From contig JAUWNP010000054.1 in the NCBI GenBank assembly GCA_030612585.1, positions 1-23,932 on the forward strand: a DNA stretch of 23,932 nt. The letters are read 5' to 3'. How positions within the stretch are numbered: the stretch's first letter is position 1; every line of letters starts with the position of its first letter. The stretch is from Anaerolineae bacterium. Lineage in GTDB: Bacteria > Chloroflexota > Anaerolineae > B4-G1. The notes beneath the pieces are model-generated. The model did not search any database. It had not been told where the DNA came from and was given only the letters and a program-made list of their open reading frames with translations. Of the stretch, positions 1 to 8,539 are shown one piece after another. A program made the translations under genes and the position numbers.

Positions 1-2
1 TG

Positions 3-3000
3 GAACTCCGCGCCGAACTGGAAGAAATGGTGCGACGCGACCTGCTCGGCCCGGCCGACGGCCCCTACGAGGAAGTGGACGAGCGCAACGTGCGCGGCCG
101 GTACATCGTCGGCCTGCTGGCCCCGCGCGGCCAGTCCATCCTCCCCGACGAGCAAGACGACCTGGCCGTGGGCGGCTCGACCGACGACCAGGACGGCAAG
201 ACCGACACCCCCATCCTCCAGACTGCCTCGATGCTCCCCTCGTCCGTCGGCCTCACCTTTACCCTGGATGGCGCCGCCGATAGCATCCAGATCGCTGCCC
301 GCTGGGGCCGCTACCAGCGCATCCCAAGCGAGATGCTTGACAAGGGCGAGCACAGGCTGGTCTGGAAGCGAGAACCGGTCGAGGGGACATCGGACGCCAT
401 CCCGCTCAAAGCCGGCAGCATCGGGCCGTGGTTCCCCGACCCAGACAACCAGGAGGTCTATGTGCGCGGCCTGTGCCGTCGGCGGGACGAGGTCTGGACG
501 GTGACGCTGTTCCTCGTCAACGCCCAGCATGAACCAAAGACTCGCAAGGACGCGGCCTGGATTTTCCAACCGGAACTGATCGTCCGAGCGCCGGATGGGG
601 CGCCAATCTTCATCAAGCGCCAAATCCCCCCCGAACTGAGCATCGAAGACCCCGAGGACCGTGCTATGCAGATGCTCTACCGGCGCACGGTCGAATTCGC
701 TGTCGGGCACGGTGTGGCCACCCGCGCCGAACCGGCAGAAGGCGCCTGGGAACGGGCCGTTGAAGTGCGCACCTGCGTGCTCCCCACCTACGAGGTCGAG
801 CGCATGGAGCCGCCCACGGCAGAGGATATCCCGCTACTGGGCGAGGCTGTCTTTGATATGAAAGAACTGTCCGAGATTGAGATGGGTAGCTTTACGTCGG
901 CCCTCAACCCTCTCGTTGAGGCGTATGAAGCGTGGATCGAGGCCCAGGAAACCCATGTCGCCGCGCCGCCCCCTGATTTGGCAGTCTACCAGGCCGATGC
1001 CGAGGCGGCCCTGATGAACTGTCGCGAGGCCCTGAACCGGATCCAGACAGGTATCGCGTTGCTCGACAGTAACGCCCAGGCAGCCGAATCGTTCCGCTTT
1101 GCCAACCGCGCCATGCACCTTCAACGTATCCGCTCGATCTATGCCAGCCAGGTCAGGCAGGGGCAGGAACCGGACATGGACGCGATTGACGTGCCCAGGA
1201 ACCGGAGTTGGCGGCCCTTCCAGTTGGCGTTCGTATTGCTGAATCTGCCCGCCCTGGCAGACCCCACCCATCCCGACCGCAGCCACCCCACTCAAGCTCT
1301 GGCCGACCTGCTCTGGTTCCCCACCGGCGGCGGCAAGACCGAGGCCTACCTGGGTGTAGCTGCCTTCGCGATGGGCATCCGGCGTCTCCAGGGTGAGATT
1401 GGCGGCCGTTCTGGCCACGCTGGCGTCGCGGTGTTGATGCGCTACACGTTGCGCCTGCTGACGTTGCAGCAGTTTCAGCGCGCCACCACCCTCATCTGCG
1501 CCTGTGAGATGATTCGCCGCGAGAACCCGGCCAAGTGGGGACTGGAGCCGTTCCGCATCGGTCTGTGGGTCGGGCAGCGCAGCACGCCTAACTGGACGAA
1601 GGACGCCGCCGAAGCGATCAAGCGAGATCACGGCATAGGCTGGGGCGGAGCCGTCGGCGGTCGCGGGACGCCGCACCAACTGAACAACTGCCCCTGGTGC
1701 GGCCAGCCGATTGACCCCGGCAAGAACGACATCCACGTGGAAACGTACGAACAAGGGCGCTGCCGCACCTTTCAGCATTGCAGCGACAAGTTCGGCCAAT
1801 GCCCCTTCAGCCGCAAGCAATCCCCCGACGAGGGCATCCCCGTCGTGGTGGTGGACGAGGAAATCTACCGCCGCTTGCCCACCCTGCTCATTGCCACCGT
1901 GGACAAGTTTGCTCAAATGCCCTGGAAAGGTGAGACGCAGATGCTCTTTGGGCAAGTCAACGGCTATTGCCCCCGCCACGGCTACCGTTCCCCGGAAGTC
2001 AAAGATGCCGACAGTCACCCCAAACGGGGCAGGTTCCCCGCCGTCAAGACGCAGCCCGTCGGCCCGCTGCGCCCCCCCGACCTGATCATCCAGGACGAAC
2101 TACACCTGATCAGTGGCCCCCTGGGGACGTTGGTCGGATTGTACGAAACCGCCGTGGACCGCTTGGCCTCCTGGGAGTTGGACGGCGCGCTAGTACGCCC
2201 CAAGGTCATCGCCTCGACTGCCACCATTCGCCGGGCGCGCAGCCAGGTAAACAGCCTGTTCCTGCGCCAGGTAAAGATCTTTCCCCCGGCCGCCCTGAAC
2301 GCTCACGACAACTTTTTCTCACGTCTGCGCCCTTCCAGCAACGAGTCACCCGGTCGCCGCTACGTCGGCATCTGCGCCCCCGGCACGCGCCTGAAGACCG
2401 CTCTCATTCGGGTCTACGTGGCCTACATGGCAGCCGCGCAGGTCTTGTACGAGAAATACGGTCGCGCCGCCGATCCGTGGATGACGCTGATCGGTTACTT
2501 TAACTCGATGCGCGAGCTGGGCGGGATGCGGCGCGTGGTAGACGACGCCGTGCGCACCCGCTTGCAGAGGATGGACACACGCGGCCTGGCCAGGCGCTTC
2601 ATCAACAGCGTCGAAGAACTGACGTCGCGCAAGGGTGCAACCGAGATTCCCAAGATACTGGACCGCATGGAGGCCGTCTTCGACCCTCAGGCAGAGGCTG
2701 ATCGCAAAGCCAAGGCCAAAGCCAGGGTACGCACAGATCCCGCCAAGTGGCCGTTAGACGTAGTGCTGGCCACCAACATGATCTCTGTCGGCGTGGACGT
2801 GAGCCGCCTGGGGCTGATGGTGGTCGCCAGCCAGCCCAAGGCCACCGCCGAGTACATCCAGGCCACCAGCCGCGTTGGTCGTCGCTATCCCGGCCTGGTA
2901 TGCACCGTCTACAACTGGGCGCGGCCCCGCGACCTCAGCCACTACGAGCGCTTTGAGCATTACCACGCCACCTTCTACCAGCAGGTAGAGGCGCTCTCCG

Positions 3001-3467
3001 TCACACCCTTCTCCCCCCGCGCCCTGGACAGAGGTTTGACCGGCGTGATGGTATCCTATCTACGCCTGCTGGGAGAGGACTTTAACGCCAACGACCGAGC
3101 CGGACAATTGGATCGGCAGCACAATTTCGTCGCCGTCGCGCTGGACGAGATCAGCCGCCGGGCCGGTCTGGTCACCGAGAGCCATCAGGGAGAAGATCAC
3201 GTACGCAAGTTAGTAGACAAGCGCATTGACCAATGGCTCACAAAGGCCCAAAGTGCGACCGGTGGCGCGATTCTTGGCTATGCCAGGCGCAGAGACGGGC
3301 GGACGCTGGGCCTACTCAAGAAACCAACCGAGGAAGATTGGGACCTCTTCACCTGCCTCAACTCATTGCGCGACGTTGAGCCTAACGTGGCCCTGATCCT
3401 GAGAGATTTCAGTATGGACAACGAGCCTGGTCGGCCGGTCGGCGAGCAGGAGGAGGTGGCCCCATGA
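3..3467 (+). CDS. drmA: DISARM-type helicase DrmA (5'-partial)
   Basis: Superfamily 2 helicase of the DrmA type, proposed in DISARM systems to act on foreign DNA. The reading frame is open back to base 3 without a stop, so the true start lies left of the window; the first ATG in view is at 27. Counting from that ATG, a Walker A motif (PTGGGKTE) lies near residues 432-439, a DEXH box (DELH) at 690-693, the SAT-like motif (ASTAT) near 730, and the C-terminal helicase motifs (ATNMISVGVDV and QATSRVGRR) near 912-953. A cysteine-rich insert (CPWCG, then HC and C) around residues 553-595 suggests a zinc-binding site. The visible length of about 1150 residues fits DrmA. The stop overlaps the next start as ATGA, so the pair is translationally coupled. 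Family assignment rests on motifs and on the DrmB neighbour; a related DUF1998-associated helicase is the alternative. Confidence 0.85.
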   Translation, partial: ELRAELEEMVRRDLLGPADGPYEEVDERNVRGRYIVGLLAPRGQSILPDEQDDLAVGGSTDDQDGKTDTPILQTASMLPSSVGLTFTLDGAADSIQIAARWGRYQRIPSEMLDKGEHRLVWKREPVEGTSDAIPLKAGSIGPWFPDPDNQEVYVRGLCRRRDEVWTVTLFLVNAQHEPKTRKDAAWIFQPELIVRAPDGAPIFIKRQIPPELSIEDPEDRAMQMLYRRTVEFAVGHGVATRAEPAEGAWERAVEVRTCVLPTYEVERMEPPTAEDIPLLGEAVFDMKELSEIEMGSFTSALNPLVEAYEAWIEAQETHVAAPPPDLAVYQADAEAALMNCREALNRIQTGIALLDSNAQAAESFRFANRAMHLQRIRSIYASQVRQGQEPDMDAIDVPRNRSWRPFQLAFVLLNLPALADPTHPDRSHPTQALADLLWFPTGGGKTEAYLGVAAFAMGIRRLQGEIGGRSGHAGVAVLMRYTLRLLTLQQFQRATTLICACEMIRRENPAKWGLEPFRIGLWVGQRSTPNWTKDAAEAIKRDHGIGWGGAVGGRGTPHQLNNCPWCGQPIDPGKNDIHVETYEQGRCRTFQHCSDKFGQCPFSRKQSPDEGIPVVVVDEEIYRRLPTLLIATVDKFAQMPWKGETQMLFGQVNGYCPRHGYRSPEVKDADSHPKRGRFPAVKTQPVGPLRPPDLIIQDELHLISGPLGTLVGLYETAVDRLASWELDGALVRPKVIASTATIRRARSQVNSLFLRQVKIFPPAALNAHDNFFSRLRPSSNESPGRRYVGICAPGTRLKTALIRVYVAYMAAAQVLYEKYGRAADPWMTLIGYFNSMRELGGMRRVVDDAVRTRLQRMDTRGLARRFINSVEELTSRKGATEIPKILDRMEAVFDPQAEADRKAKAKARVRTDPAKWPLDVVLATNMISVGVDVSRLGLMVVASQPKATAEYIQATSRVGRRYPGLVCTVYNWARPRDLSHYERFEHYHATFYQQVEALSVTPFSPRALDRGLTGVMVSYLRLLGEDFNANDRAGQLDRQHNFVAVALDEISRRAGLVTESHQGEDHVRKLVDKRIDQWLTKAQSATGGAILGYARRRDGRTLGLLKKPTEEDWDLFTCLNSLRDVEPNVALILRDFSMDNEPGRPVGEQEEVAP

Positions 3468-5428
3468 ACCAGAAGAGCCAATATTCCTACCGTGTCGGCG
3501 AAATCCGGCCCAGCCAACTGATGCATACCTACGGCGTGGGCGCGATTGTAGACCTGCCCAAGTTATCCGTCATCGTCACCGGCCTGGAAGACTGGCCCAC
3601 CGATCCCCAGTATGCCCACACAATTGTGGAAGACCGTTTGCTGATGGCGGTACGCTACCAGTTGCCAGAAGTGAACAAACTGCTGGCCCCACCGACAGTC
3701 CCAGATACCGGGATGCCCCCTGACCCCCTCGACAGCGTCTCGCGTATCGGCGTTCCGGTCGCCACGTTTCCGCGTTGGATGGTTTGTCCTAGGTGTCGTC
3801 GCCTGGCCCCGATAAAATCTGGGCTCTTCAAGATAAAGGAGCACCCATACCACCCAGATCGCACGGCCTATCGACACGAAAACTGCAACAAGGGTAGATC
3901 CCCTGAAGTCGTCCCGGCCCGCTTTCTGGTGACCTGCGAAAACGGGCATCTGGATGACTTTCCGTGGGTTGACTTTGTCCACCAGGGCAAACCGTGCTCC
4001 AGCCCACTGTTGAAATTGATAGAGTATGGCGCGTCCGGGGAGGCTCGCGACCTGGAGGTGCGATGCGAAACGTGTGAATCTACCCGTCGCCTGTCTGATG
4101 CATTCGGACGGGAGAACCGAGAAAAGATGCCGTTCTGCCGAGGCCGTCGTCCCCATTTGCGCGACTATGACCTTGAGACTTGCGGACATCATATGCGGCC
4201 GATCGTTCTGGGTGCTTCCAACACCTGGTTCCCCGTCGTGTATAGCACGGTCGCCATTCCGGTGGAGAGCGGCAGGCTGGCACAATTGGTGGGCGAGAAC
4301 TGGGCCGACTTGCAGAACGTAACCGCCCCGGTAATCATCGCGTACAAGCGCAGCAGCGGCCAACTGGGTGAACTGAGCGAGCACAGCGATGACGAAATCT
4401 GGCAGGCCATCGAGACCCGGCGCAAGCAGGACGCGGGGGAGATTCCGCCCCCTGGCGAACAACCCGACTTGAAAGAGCCGGAGTGGCAGGTCTTCACCCA
4501 TTCGGCAAGCTCAGGGCAGGCCCATTCGGCAAGCTCACCGCCACGCCTGCCACGAGTACTCGCAGTGGAAGTACTCGCGGTGGCAGGGCAGGCCCAGTTC
4601 GATCCCAAGCTGAATACAGATGACTTCCAATTGCGCCCGGTGGCCGTGCCGGAGAAGTACACAATGTTCATTGACCAGGTCGTGCTGGTAGAGAAGCTGC
4701 GCGAAGTCCGGGCGATGGTGGGATTCACCCGCCTGGATGCCATGGGGGAACTGACCGACCCCGATCTCAACATTCAGATTGATCCAGCCCCACTCTCCCG
4801 CCGTCCATCCACCTGGGTGCCAGCCGCTGAAGTGCGCGGCGAGGGGATTTTCATTCAGTTCAACGAGGGCAAGATCCAGGAGTGGCTGGCACGACCGGTC
4901 GTCCAACAACGGGGAGATGCTTTCTTGGAATCGCACAAGAAGTGGCGTGCGGCCCGGTATATCGAGCAGCCAGAGGGTGGCTTCCCGGGTATGCGCTACG
5001 TTTTGTTGCATGCCTTTGCTCATGCCCTGATGCGTCAACTGGCCTTGGAGTGTGGTTATGCAGTCGCCAGCATCCGGGAACGCATCTATGCCCGGCCGTC
5101 CGAAAAAGAGGGCGGGCCAATGGCCGGCCTGCTCATGTACACTTCCGCCCCGGATAGCGAGGGTACGCTGGGTGGCCTGGTAAGCCTGGGGGAACCGGGA
5201 ACCTTAGGACGGCACATCGGTCAGGCCCTGGAAACCGCTCACCTCTGTGCCAGCGATCCGCTGTGTGCCGAGCACCCGCCCAGCCGGGGTGGACGCACCC
5301 TCCACGCCGCTGCCTGCCACGCGTGCCTCTTTGTCCCAGAAACCTCTTGTGAGCGCGGCAACAAGTACCTGGACCGCTCGACTCTGGTCAAAACCGTCGA
5401 GCACGATGATTTAGCCTTCTTTGAGTAG
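3464..5428 (+). CDS. drmB: DISARM-type DUF1998 protein DrmB
   Basis: 654-residue protein with the typical DrmB opening (IRPSQLMHTYGVGAIVDLP near residues 13-31) and a C-terminal DUF1998 region (HAFAHALMRQLALECGY, then TSAPDSEGTLGGLV, then a Cys-rich tail with CASDPLC and CHACL). A CxxC pair (CPRC) near residue 108 and later CETC suggest zinc binding. DrmB is known as the partner of DrmA; the two form the core of DISARM. The ATG at 3464 overlaps the drmA stop. Odd feature: residues about 345-376 are low-complexity (Ser/Ala-rich, then Val/Ala/Leu-rich) and coincide with a palindromic repeat in the DNA, so they look like an in-frame insertion between EWQVFT and the conserved DFQLRPVAVP stretch. 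No phospholipase-D-like drmC or methyltransferase follows downstream. Confidence 0.85.
   Translation: MNQKSQYSYRVGEIRPSQLMHTYGVGAIVDLPKLSVIVTGLEDWPTDPQYAHTIVEDRLLMAVRYQLPEVNKLLAPPTVPDTGMPPDPLDSVSRIGVPVATFPRWMVCPRCRRLAPIKSGLFKIKEHPYHPDRTAYRHENCNKGRSPEVVPARFLVTCENGHLDDFPWVDFVHQGKPCSSPLLKLIEYGASGEARDLEVRCETCESTRRLSDAFGRENREKMPFCRGRRPHLRDYDLETCGHHMRPIVLGASNTWFPVVYSTVAIPVESGRLAQLVGENWADLQNVTAPVIIAYKRSSGQLGELSEHSDDEIWQAIETRRKQDAGEIPPPGEQPDLKEPEWQVFTHSASSGQAHSASSPPRLPRVLAVEVLAVAGQAQFDPKLNTDDFQLRPVAVPEKYTMFIDQVVLVEKLREVRAMVGFTRLDAMGELTDPDLNIQIDPAPLSRRPSTWVPAAEVRGEGIFIQFNEGKIQEWLARPVVQQRGDAFLESHKKWRAARYIEQPEGGFPGMRYVLLHAFAHALMRQLALECGYAVASIRERIYARPSEKEGGPMAGLLMYTSAPDSEGTLGGLVSLGEPGTLGRHIGQALETAHLCASDPLCAEHPPSRGGRTLHAAACHACLFVPETSCERGNKYLDRSTLVKTVEHDDLAFFE
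4497..4591 (+). repeat. REP-like repeat inserted inside drmB
   Basis: A 17-bp direct repeat (CCCATTCGGCAAGCTCA) occurs at 4497-4513 and 4521-4537. It is followed by an inverted repeat: TGCCACGAGTACT at 4548-4560 pairs with 4570-4585 (one 3-nt bulge), and the stem can be extended outward through GCCTGCC and GGCAGG. The sequence resembles intergenic palindromic repeats, yet it lies in frame within drmB and encodes only low-complexity residues. That it is a mobile or REP-type unit is inferred. Confidence 0.7.
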
Positions 5429-5539
5429 TAGCGGTGCTATCCGACACTGCGCGCTGAGCACCTGGCCAACGCCTGGGCTTATTTCCGCCCTCTTGCCTCT
5501 TACCCCATCTCCATCTCCTCCGCCTCCGCCACGATATCC

Positions 5540-6011
5540 CGCTGCCGGAGCGCCCCCGCTTCCCGCGCCGTCGCTGCCACTGGTACAGCCCGCCCAGCGC
5601 GGCCACCGCCGACACCACCGCCACCCCCCGGAACCCCGCCGGGTTCAGCCGCGGCTGGGCCGAGAAACGGTCCAGGTTGACGAGACTCAGCGCGACGGAG
5701 GTCCAGACGGTGAGGAAGTTGGGGATCGCGTCGCCGGAGCGCAGTAGTTGCAGTCCTGTGCTTCGCCTTTTCGTAAACGGGTAGAAGAGGTTGCTGCCCA
5801 TGAAGCCCAGTTGATCCTCCAGGATGTGCCCGGCGAAGCCCAGGCCCGCCACGATCCCGGCCCACTTCCCAAAGAGCAGCCCGGCCACCAGACCGACCGC
5901 CGCCGCCAGCGTCAGGCTGTGGGACCAGCGCCGGTGCCAGTCCAGGAAGTGGACGTGCAGTTTGTCGCCCCGCTTTTCCTTTCCGAAAAACAACAACGAT
6001 TCAAGTTTCAT
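5540..6011 (-). pseudogene. decayed membrane-bound metal-dependent hydrolase (DUF457/YdjM-like), copy A
   Basis: On the minus strand the frame reads HVHFLDWHRRWSHSLT, a hydrophobic glycine-rich membrane stretch, then HILEDQLGFMGSN and NFLTVWTSVAL. This matches the HRxxTHS-type pattern and membrane helices of the DUF457 (YdjM-like) metal-dependent hydrolases. The frame begins in the middle of the family domain: it lacks the N-terminal part that copy B (near 23090-23742) still shows, and its C-terminal end is low-complexity Arg/Trp/Gly that runs into the end of drmB. I therefore read it as a truncated remnant. No ribosome binding site is evident before the ATG at 6011. Function is not retained as far as can be seen. 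Confidence 0.6.
5650..5973. repeat. 324-bp direct repeat, left copy
   Basis: This stretch aligns without gaps to 23143-23466 in the same orientation, with roughly 26 mismatches by eye (about 92% identity). It covers the core of the DUF457-like hydrolase remnant. The two copies bracket the catabolic gene region. Confidence 0.8.
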
Positions 6012-6024
6012 CTCGGAAAGAATA

Positions 6025-6053
6025 TTGACAGAAAACTTCTTTTCTGTTATAAT
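6025..6053 (+). promoter_or_regulatory. consensus sigma70 promoter
   Basis: A perfect -35 (TTGACA, 6025-6030) and a perfect -10 (TATAAT, 6048-6053) are separated by exactly 17 bp in a locally A/T-rich stretch. The site lies 39 bp upstream of the ATG at 6093, which has its own Shine-Dalgarno (GGGAGGTG). Transcription should start near 6060. Confidence 0.85.
6028..6047. promoter_or_regulatory. palindromic operator candidate in the promoter spacer
   Basis: ACAGAAAA (6028-6035) and TTTTCTGT (6040-6047) form a perfect inverted repeat around CTTC. It overlaps the end of the -35 box and fills the spacer up to the -10. This is a usual position for a dimeric repressor site. The repressor is not identifiable here. 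Confidence 0.6.
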
Positions 6054-6092
6054 ATACTATCAAAGATATGCCCAAGTACAGGGAGGTGTGTT

Positions 6093-6520
6093 ATGGCGAC
6101 TGAATCAAAGGCCATGGAGGCACTGCGCGGTAAGATCAGAACCTACTTACGCCAGAAGCGAGTGAGCCATGAAGTGGATTATGAGGACGGGACCATTACA
6201 GCCCGATGGGGTTCAACGATTGTGATAATCAAGCCGATGGAGTGGGGTGAACGGACCCTGGTGAAACTGGTGGCCCCGGTAGTCCTGAGCGTAGCAAGGT
6301 CACGCCCAAGCTCACCCGCTTCCTGGCTGAGGAGAATAATCAACTCCTGCTTGGCAAGTTCTCTCTCGACACGAAGGATGACACCAACGCCGTCTGGTAT
6401 GAACATGTGCTACTCGGCGACTCCTTGGACGCTGAGGAACTGTCCGTCGCAGTAGAAACGATTGCTACGATTGCCGACGAGTATTATGAGCAGGTCTGGG
6501 AGATGGGGCGCGACAAGTAG
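6093..6520 (+). pseudogene. YbjN/CesT-type chaperone-like protein, frameshifted
   Basis: Translation starts at ATG 6093 after GGGAGGTG and runs MATESKAMEALRGKIRTYL to VKLVAPVV near 6284. The family-like continuation is then found in another frame from about 6284: VTPKLTRFLAEENNQLLLG, then FSLDTKDD, VWYEHVLLGDSLD and IADEYYEQVWE, ending at TAG 6518-6520. The second half resembles the YbjN / type-III-secretion-chaperone-like (TY-chaperone) domain. Joining the halves needs one missing base (or two extra) around 6280-6295. The intact product would be about 142 residues. It sits directly behind the consensus promoter, so the break is either recent or a sequence error. Role in the cell is unknown; related proteins are thought to bind peptides. 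Confidence 0.6.
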
Positions 6521-6644
6521 GCGACAGAAACGTAGCTCCACCACTTCCTCCAAGGCGAAAGGCGTTATCTTCATGTGGGCGTACCGTAGGGATGGGCGTC
6601 GGGCCATAGCAGTCGCATTGGCAGGCCGAGCGTAGAGAGGGCTG

Positions 6645-7184
6645 ATGGACGTGAGCGATAGGGGCCATAGGCATAATCAGGTGTTGCGAATTCGGGTAGA
6701 TGAGGATCTGCCCGAGCATAAGGTGGCGGTTTCCCTGGATGATCTTGATCGAGACATCCTGGAGATGCACCAAAAGGATGTTTTCTTCTCGTACGCCGAG
6801 CTTGCCGAGAAATGGGATGTGACAAGTGCCACCATCCGCAACCGGATTAAGCGCTTGAAGGCATCCGGTGTGATGGATGTCATATTGGTGATGAACCCGT
6901 ACAAGATTGGTTACAACGCATTCGCAATTATTGGAATCAGACTTGAAACGGGATCAAATCCTGGCGAGGTGGCGTCAACCCTTCTTTCGATTCCAGGGGT
7001 TACGAACGTGGTTATGGTCGCTGGCCGGTATGACTTCTTTGTTCACTATGTTTGTCGGAACATGGAGGAATACCGGCGCTTTGTTGTTGAAAGATTTAGA
7101 AAGATCCCAGGAATTGCCAACATTGAGAGTTTCATCGGACTTGATCTGTACGAACGAAAGTTCGAGTTGGGAGTGATCGGCTAA
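6645..7184 (+). CDS. Lrp/AsnC-family transcriptional regulator
   Basis: 179 residues. An N-terminal helix-turn-helix is visible around residues 48-75 (YAELAEKWDVTSATIRNRIK), followed by the RAM/AsnC ligand-binding fold (NAFAIIGIRLETG, GVTNVVMVAGRYDFFVHYV). These proteins are DNA-binding octamers or dimers that sense amino acids. The first ~30 residues precede the usual family start, and a later start cannot be excluded; ATG 6645 is preceded by AGAGAGG. The gene is 18 bp upstream of the next frame and heads the catabolic region, so it is the likely local regulator, perhaps responding to an amino acid such as arginine or ornithine (inference from neighbours). Confidence 0.85.
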   Translation: MDVSDRGHRHNQVLRIRVDEDLPEHKVAVSLDDLDRDILEMHQKDVFFSYAELAEKWDVTSATIRNRIKRLKASGVMDVILVMNPYKIGYNAFAIIGIRLETGSNPGEVASTLLSIPGVTNVVMVAGRYDFFVHYVCRNMEEYRRFVVERFRKIPGIANIESFIGLDLYERKFELGVIG

Positions 7185-7202
7185 TTTTATCGGAGGATTA
7201 CG

Positions 7203-7520
7203 ATGGGCGAGGAATCAGAGAAAACCGTAGTGAACTCGTGGAACGAATGGGATCCACTGAAACACATTATTGTCGGCCGTGCTGATGGGACGATGGTCCA
7301 GGCCCCTGAGCCTGCCATTCAACGCGAATGGCTGGAGCGCGGGTTCCCCTTGGGCACTTATGGGCCTTACCCCAGGGAAATGGAAGAGGGCAGAACCTTC
7401 AACCAATGGGACGATGAAGAGTTCGAAGAGTTGCTTCGGCTGGGCGGGCATGAGGATAAATGTACGAGTGTTGTGGGCAACGTCGCCCGGTGGACTACGG
7501 ACATACTAACTGATCAATAA
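7203..7520 (+). pseudogene. truncated amidinotransferase (glycine/inosamine amidinotransferase type)
   Basis: The first ~75 residues read VNSWNEWDPLKHIIVGRADG, then PEPAIQREW and GFPLGTYGPYP, the N-terminal signature of the amidinotransferases that move the arginine amidino group to an amine acceptor. The family is about 350-380 residues, but this frame stops after 105. From about residue 78 (near 7436) the sequence loses resemblance, while another frame (AGMRINVR) looks more family-like, suggesting an indel near 7430-7445 followed by loss of the C-terminal two thirds, which holds the catalytic His and Cys. A good Shine-Dalgarno (CGGAGG) precedes ATG 7203. It is almost certainly inactive as an amidinotransferase. 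Confidence 0.7.
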
Positions 7521-7543
7521 GGCAACTGCCAGATAGGAGTGGC

Positions 7544-8482
7544 ATGATTAAGGAACTTGGTTACTTGAAAGAGGCTACCATAAGCATTCTTGCTGAAGAC
7601 TCGATCGCTTTCGATACGCCTTTCATGGGCAGATTCGGACTATCGGTGCTGCTGGAGTTGAGAGCCGAGACCTTTGAGAAACATATCCTCTACGATACGA
7701 ATTCGGCAGCAGCGCCAATTCTTCATAACCTGAGAATCCTGGGAAAATCGTTGGACGAGGTCAGTACGATTTTCCTTTCACACTGTCACTATGACCATAC
7801 GGATGGGCTGCCAGGGATTCTGGAAGCCATCGGTCGGCCAATTCCTGTCATCGCACATCCCGAGACATTCCGACCTTGCTTTGAGATCAATCCGGACGGG
7901 GTGCGCCATATCGGCATGGCGCGAAGTCAGACGGAACTTGAGCAGAAAGGGGCAATTTTCACGCTAACGCACGAGCCACTGAACCTGATGACCGGGGTCA
8001 TCACTTCAGGGGAGATCGAGAGGGTAACTCCTTTTGAAGTGCTGGAGGACCTGTATACGATAGTGGATGGGGAAGTTGTTCAGGACCACGAGAGGGATGA
8101 CGCGGCTGTTATTCTGAACTTCCAGGAAGGACTCGTCATCGTCACCGGATGTTGCCATGCTGGCATCGTCAACACGATGATGCACGCCAAGAAAGTCACG
8201 GGTGTGAACAAGATCCACGCCGTCGTTGGTGGCCTGCATTTCATAGATGCGAGTGAGGAAAAGGTAAAGAAATCAATTGAGGCACTTCGTGAGGTGGACT
8301 GGGTCTTTGCTGGGCATTGTACTGGCTTTGATGGCCTGAGGAGAATTGCTGATGTGATGGGAGAAAGGTTTGGCCGGATTCACACTGGGACGATGATCCA
8401 TTTGCCGGTGAAAGGTGATTCGTCGCCTGCTTCCACAATTCCTACGGTCGTGAGGGATTTCAATCGTTCATGCGACGAGTGA
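7544..8482 (+). CDS. MBL-fold metallo-hydrolase, COG1237 type
   Basis: 312 residues with the metallo-beta-lactamase metal motif HCHYDH at 80-85 (HxHxDH), a further ligand-containing TGCCHAGIVN at 201-210, GGLHF at 229-233 and GHCTG at 257-261. This order is that of the COG1237 family, often annotated as 7,8-dihydropterin-6-methyl-4-(beta-D-ribofuranosyl)aminobenzene-5'-phosphate synthase. That activity is only established for a few archaeal members, so substrate here is open. Start ATG 7544 follows GGAGTGG. It lies 24 bp after the broken amidinotransferase and 57 bp before the carbamoyltransferase, on the same strand, so co-transcription is likely. Confidence 0.85.
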   Translation: MIKELGYLKEATISILAEDSIAFDTPFMGRFGLSVLLELRAETFEKHILYDTNSAAAPILHNLRILGKSLDEVSTIFLSHCHYDHTDGLPGILEAIGRPIPVIAHPETFRPCFEINPDGVRHIGMARSQTELEQKGAIFTLTHEPLNLMTGVITSGEIERVTPFEVLEDLYTIVDGEVVQDHERDDAAVILNFQEGLVIVTGCCHAGIVNTMMHAKKVTGVNKIHAVVGGLHFIDASEEKVKKSIEALREVDWVFAGHCTGFDGLRRIADVMGERFGRIHTGTMIHLPVKGDSSPASTIPTVVRDFNRSCDE

Positions 8483-8539
8483 ACTTGGTAATATTCCCGT
8501 GTTGATGTATCACATACCCAGGCAAATTGGAGGAAGAAA

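Noticed and set aside
834..2018. 394-codon open frame on the minus strand
   Set aside because: It lies fully antisense to the drmA coding sequence, has low-complexity composition and no family-like motif; it is a shadow of the high-G/C plus-strand gene.
3563..4501. 312-codon open frame on the minus strand
   Set aside because: It is antisense to drmB, which has clear DrmB/DUF1998 motifs; no start context and no recognisable domain.
5421..5747. Proline-rich plus-strand open frame after drmB
   Set aside because: Low-complexity Pro/Arg composition antisense to the hydrolase remnant; no Shine-Dalgarno.
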